From NCBI GenBank assembly GCA_934446135.1, contig CAKSDT010000075.1, positions 1-8,547 of the forward strand: a stretch of 8,547 nt of DNA, in the 5' to 3' direction. Shown here one piece after another: positions 7,159-8,547 of the stretch (its first letter is position 1; the number at the start of each line of letters is the position of its first letter). The translations under genes and the position numbers were made by a program. Source of the stretch: an uncultured Clostridia bacterium (GTDB lineage: Bacteria > Bacillota > Clostridia > RGIG6154). Below the pieces are notes generated by a model. The model was given only the letters and a program-made list of their open reading frames with translations. It was not told the DNA's origin and did not search any database.

Positions 7159-7536
7159 TCAGTTCAGTTCTTGTTTGATTTCTTTAAGTATCATATCAAT
7201 TTCACTTTCCGGAATTTTTCCTTTTTTTGAACCGTGATCATTCGTTTCTTCAGAATCAAAAATTGATTTTCCCTGATTGATCAGAAGTTCAGCGTCATCA
7301 GCAGCCGTGCAGTTTGAACATCCGCATCTCTCGCATTGGTCATTGCAATCACAAGTTGTAATTTCCATTCCGGGCATCGCATCACACATAAAATAGACTT
7401 CATACATTCGTCTGAGGGTCCACCGCACATCATTTGCGTGACAATAATCAAGAAGTTATTTAAATTTTTTCTTTTCAAGATCACTGTAATTATATCTTTT
7501 TGCCGCATTTTGCAGCATTTCATCATATTTATCCAT
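7159..7536 (-). pseudogene. Small cysteine-rich protein of unknown function, one in-frame TAA
   Basis: The frame starts at ATG 7536 behind GGAGG (7548-7544, 7-nt spacing) and would encode 125 aa. It begins MDKYDEMLQNAAKRYNYSDL and has a single TAA at 7458-7456 (residue 27), probably a former Glu codon (GAA to TAA). Beyond the stop the frame continues cleanly with L-L-D-Y-C-H-A-N-D-V-R-W. It carries eight cysteines: 32, 51 and the cluster CDCNDQCERCGCSNC at 62-76, a spacing that could bind zinc or an Fe-S cluster. The tail is acidic and charged. No family is recognised. It lies 24 bp after another small gene that also has one stop. Reinitiation at a GTG (7428) would give an 89-aa product, but no ribosome binding site supports that. 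Confidence 0.6.
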
Positions 7537-7559
7537 TATCTTTCCTCCGTATGTTATCT

Positions 7560-7865
7560 TTATTCAAAAGTTATTTCTTCCGAATAGTCCTCACTGTTTC
7601 TGTCGGTCCATACAAGAACCCTCAGTTCACCGTCTTCTGCCGGTTTTTCAAAAAGCACACGGGGTCTTGAGATATGTTCACCATTTTCGCTGTCGGCTAC
7701 AAACTCAATATCTATGCAGGGATAATCCGGATCCTGTGCTTCGGTTGCAATAAGATATCCATCATCTATTCTGACAACAACTTTATTTTTTCAGCCATAT
7801 TTCCCTGTGTTTACCAACCTCTCAATTACCGACTCGATGCGTTTGTTTTTTAGTTTTTTTAACAT
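7560..7865 (-). pseudogene. Small protein of unknown function, one in-frame TGA
   Basis: ATG 7865 is preceded by AAGGAGGA (7879-7872) at 6-nt spacing, near-ideal, and overlaps the end of the methylase-like fragment by 7 nt, so coupled translation is likely. The 101-codon frame begins MLKKLKNKRIESVIERLVNT and has a single TGA at 7793-7791 (residue 25), possibly a former Trp codon (TGG to TGA). After it the frame continues as K-N-K-V-V-V-R-I-D-D-G-Y-L-I-A-T-E and ends with L-R-V-L-V-W-T-D-R-N-S-E-D-Y. The second part looks like a soluble beta-rich domain and is acidic. No family is recognised. The only start upstream of the stop yields a 24-aa peptide. It is part of the decayed minus-strand accessory module. 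Confidence 0.6.
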
Positions 7866-8164
7866 TTTGTTTCCTCCTTAGTTTTTTCTGCATCTGCCTT
7901 TATATTACTCTCTTTACATTTTTCAATCAAGTTTAGTAATGGATTTCCCCTACTACTCAGTTTAATGTCGTCGTCACATATCTTATCGGTCAGAGATAGT
8001 GGTTCCCTGTAAAGCCAATCGCCGATCATATTAATCGGCGTATAAAATCTCGTGTATTCTTTAGCCAATAAGCTGTCTCCGTGTATAACAACAGCTGGAA
8101 TGCCTAAATATGATAACTGAATATATGTCATCATCGCACACCTTATATCATTATCCACTGCCAT
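7859..8164 (-). pseudogene. N6-adenine DNA methylase-like gene, 3' fragment
   Basis: The 101 residues open with AVDNDIRCAMMTYIQLSYLG, I-P-A-V-V-I-H-G-D-S-L and then Y-T-R-F-Y-T-P. This resembles the part of N6-methylase-fold proteins just after SAM-binding motif I: an acidic residue, a helix, then a GD/N-S-L strand. It is seen in accessory methylase-like genes of clostridial mobile elements. The N-terminal half, including the D/F-x-G-x-G SAM loop, is absent: upstream the sequence switches to a GTPase frame at about 8159-8166. The ATG at 8164 is fortuitous, with no ribosome binding site. The natural 3' end is kept, and the downstream small gene overlaps it. The product should be inactive. Family call is from motif memory. 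Confidence 0.65.
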
Positions 8165-8547
8165 TACCCTTCATTGCCATATCGGATTGGTTAACCGCAA
8201 TAATAACACTGTCCTTATTTTCCGATGTAATGCTCGGAATTAAAATGTCATTGATAAGGCTGTATGTTGTACCGAGATCCTTTGACGATGCCTCTATCAC
8301 CACAACAAGGTCAATAATCGGCACACCGTTTTCATCTGTTTCGGATAGTTTGCTCACAACTTCGGGTGCATTTTCTTTGTCTTTTTCAACATTGTCCCCA
8401 AGTCCCGGACTGTCCCGGATTGGCAGATTATCAAGCTGATAACATTCTATATCAACTGTTTCCGGCTCAACACCCACGCCGACCTTCGCAACCGAGGTAT
8501 CAAAAAGCGAGTTTATTGTTGAACTCTTTCCGCTCACTGTTGCACCT
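8151..8547 (-). pseudogene. YeeP/YfjP-like 50S ribosome-binding-type GTPase, truncated
   Basis: The frame is open to the window edge, so the true start lies outside. It begins at the P-loop G-A-T-V-S-G-K-S (8546-8523), followed by S-T-I-N-S-L-F-D. G3 is D-S-P-G-L-G-D, G4 is N-Q-S-D (N-K-x-D variant), and D-L-G-T-T-Y lies between them. This pattern matches the prophage/mobile-island GTPases YeeP/YfjP/YkfA, TRAFAC class. The reading stops at M-A-M-K-G plus N-G-S-G and TAA, where homologues should continue past this point into the rest of the G domain and a C-terminal region. The 3' portion appears replaced by the methylase-like fragment, so a deletion fused two genes. Nucleotide binding may survive; normal function is unlikely. 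Confidence 0.75.

Noticed and set aside
7791..7793. Selenocysteine (TGA) in the small protein at 7560-7865
   Set aside because: No Cys/Sec-type motif around it (Gly-stop-Lys) and no convincing SECIS-like hairpin just downstream; a Trp-to-stop change is simpler.
8110..8439. 109-codon plus-strand frame at the right edge
   Set aside because: Lies opposite the GTPase G3/G4 motifs; a shadow of minus-strand coding.

Overview
The window looks like an AT-rich chromosomal segment from a low-G+C Gram-positive anaerobe, most likely a gut Clostridia (Ruminococcaceae/Lachnospiraceae type). The support is strong AGGAGG-type ribosome binding sites, an AraC-regulated cytoplasmic glycan-processing operon with a GH35 beta-galactosidase, and mobile-element genes of kinds typical of clostridial integrative elements. 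The taxon is an inference; no rRNA or tRNA is present.

Left edge (1-1219): mobile debris. A 3'-truncated IS6/IS240-like transposase fragment (+) abuts a minus-strand large serine recombinase remnant that lacks its catalytic domain and is frameshifted. A mostly non-coding stretch follows, holding a hairpin with a T-tract (minus-strand terminator) and a possible tiny ORF.

Centre (1220-7043): a carbohydrate locus in two divergent units. The minus unit reads Gfo/Idh/MocA protein -> GNAT acetyltransferase -> GH35 beta-galactosidase. The genes are joined by TAATG and ATGA overlaps, so they were probably co-translated. The first two genes are intact, but the GH35 gene carries four frameshifts and one nonsense codon. 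The plus unit reads AraC-family regulator -> DMT/EamA-type permease, both intact. The divergent control region holds a good sigma-A-type promoter for araC and three copies of ATAACAC. Two are direct repeats (ATAACACTTT) exactly 31 bp apart, about three helical turns, and one is inverted over the araC -10 box. This looks like an AraC-type operator that senses a sugar, controls both units and regulates itself. The Gfo/Idh protein has A-V-P where dehydrogenases have E-K-P, plus a P-T-H motif, resembling NAD-dependent GH109-type glycosidases more than a simple dehydrogenase.

Right edge (7159-8547, all minus): a decayed accessory module. It contains the 5' part of a YeeP/YfjP-like GTPase abruptly fused to the 3' part of an N6-adenine methylase-like gene, followed by two small unrecognised genes. 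Each of these has an excellent ribosome binding site and exactly one in-frame stop codon; one encodes a protein with eight cysteines.

Broken genes flank an intact regulator, transporter and two enzymes. Three of the lesions are nonsense substitutions, which argues for real decay over sequencing indels alone, although several frameshifts sit in short homopolymers and an assembly-error contribution cannot be excluded from the sequence.
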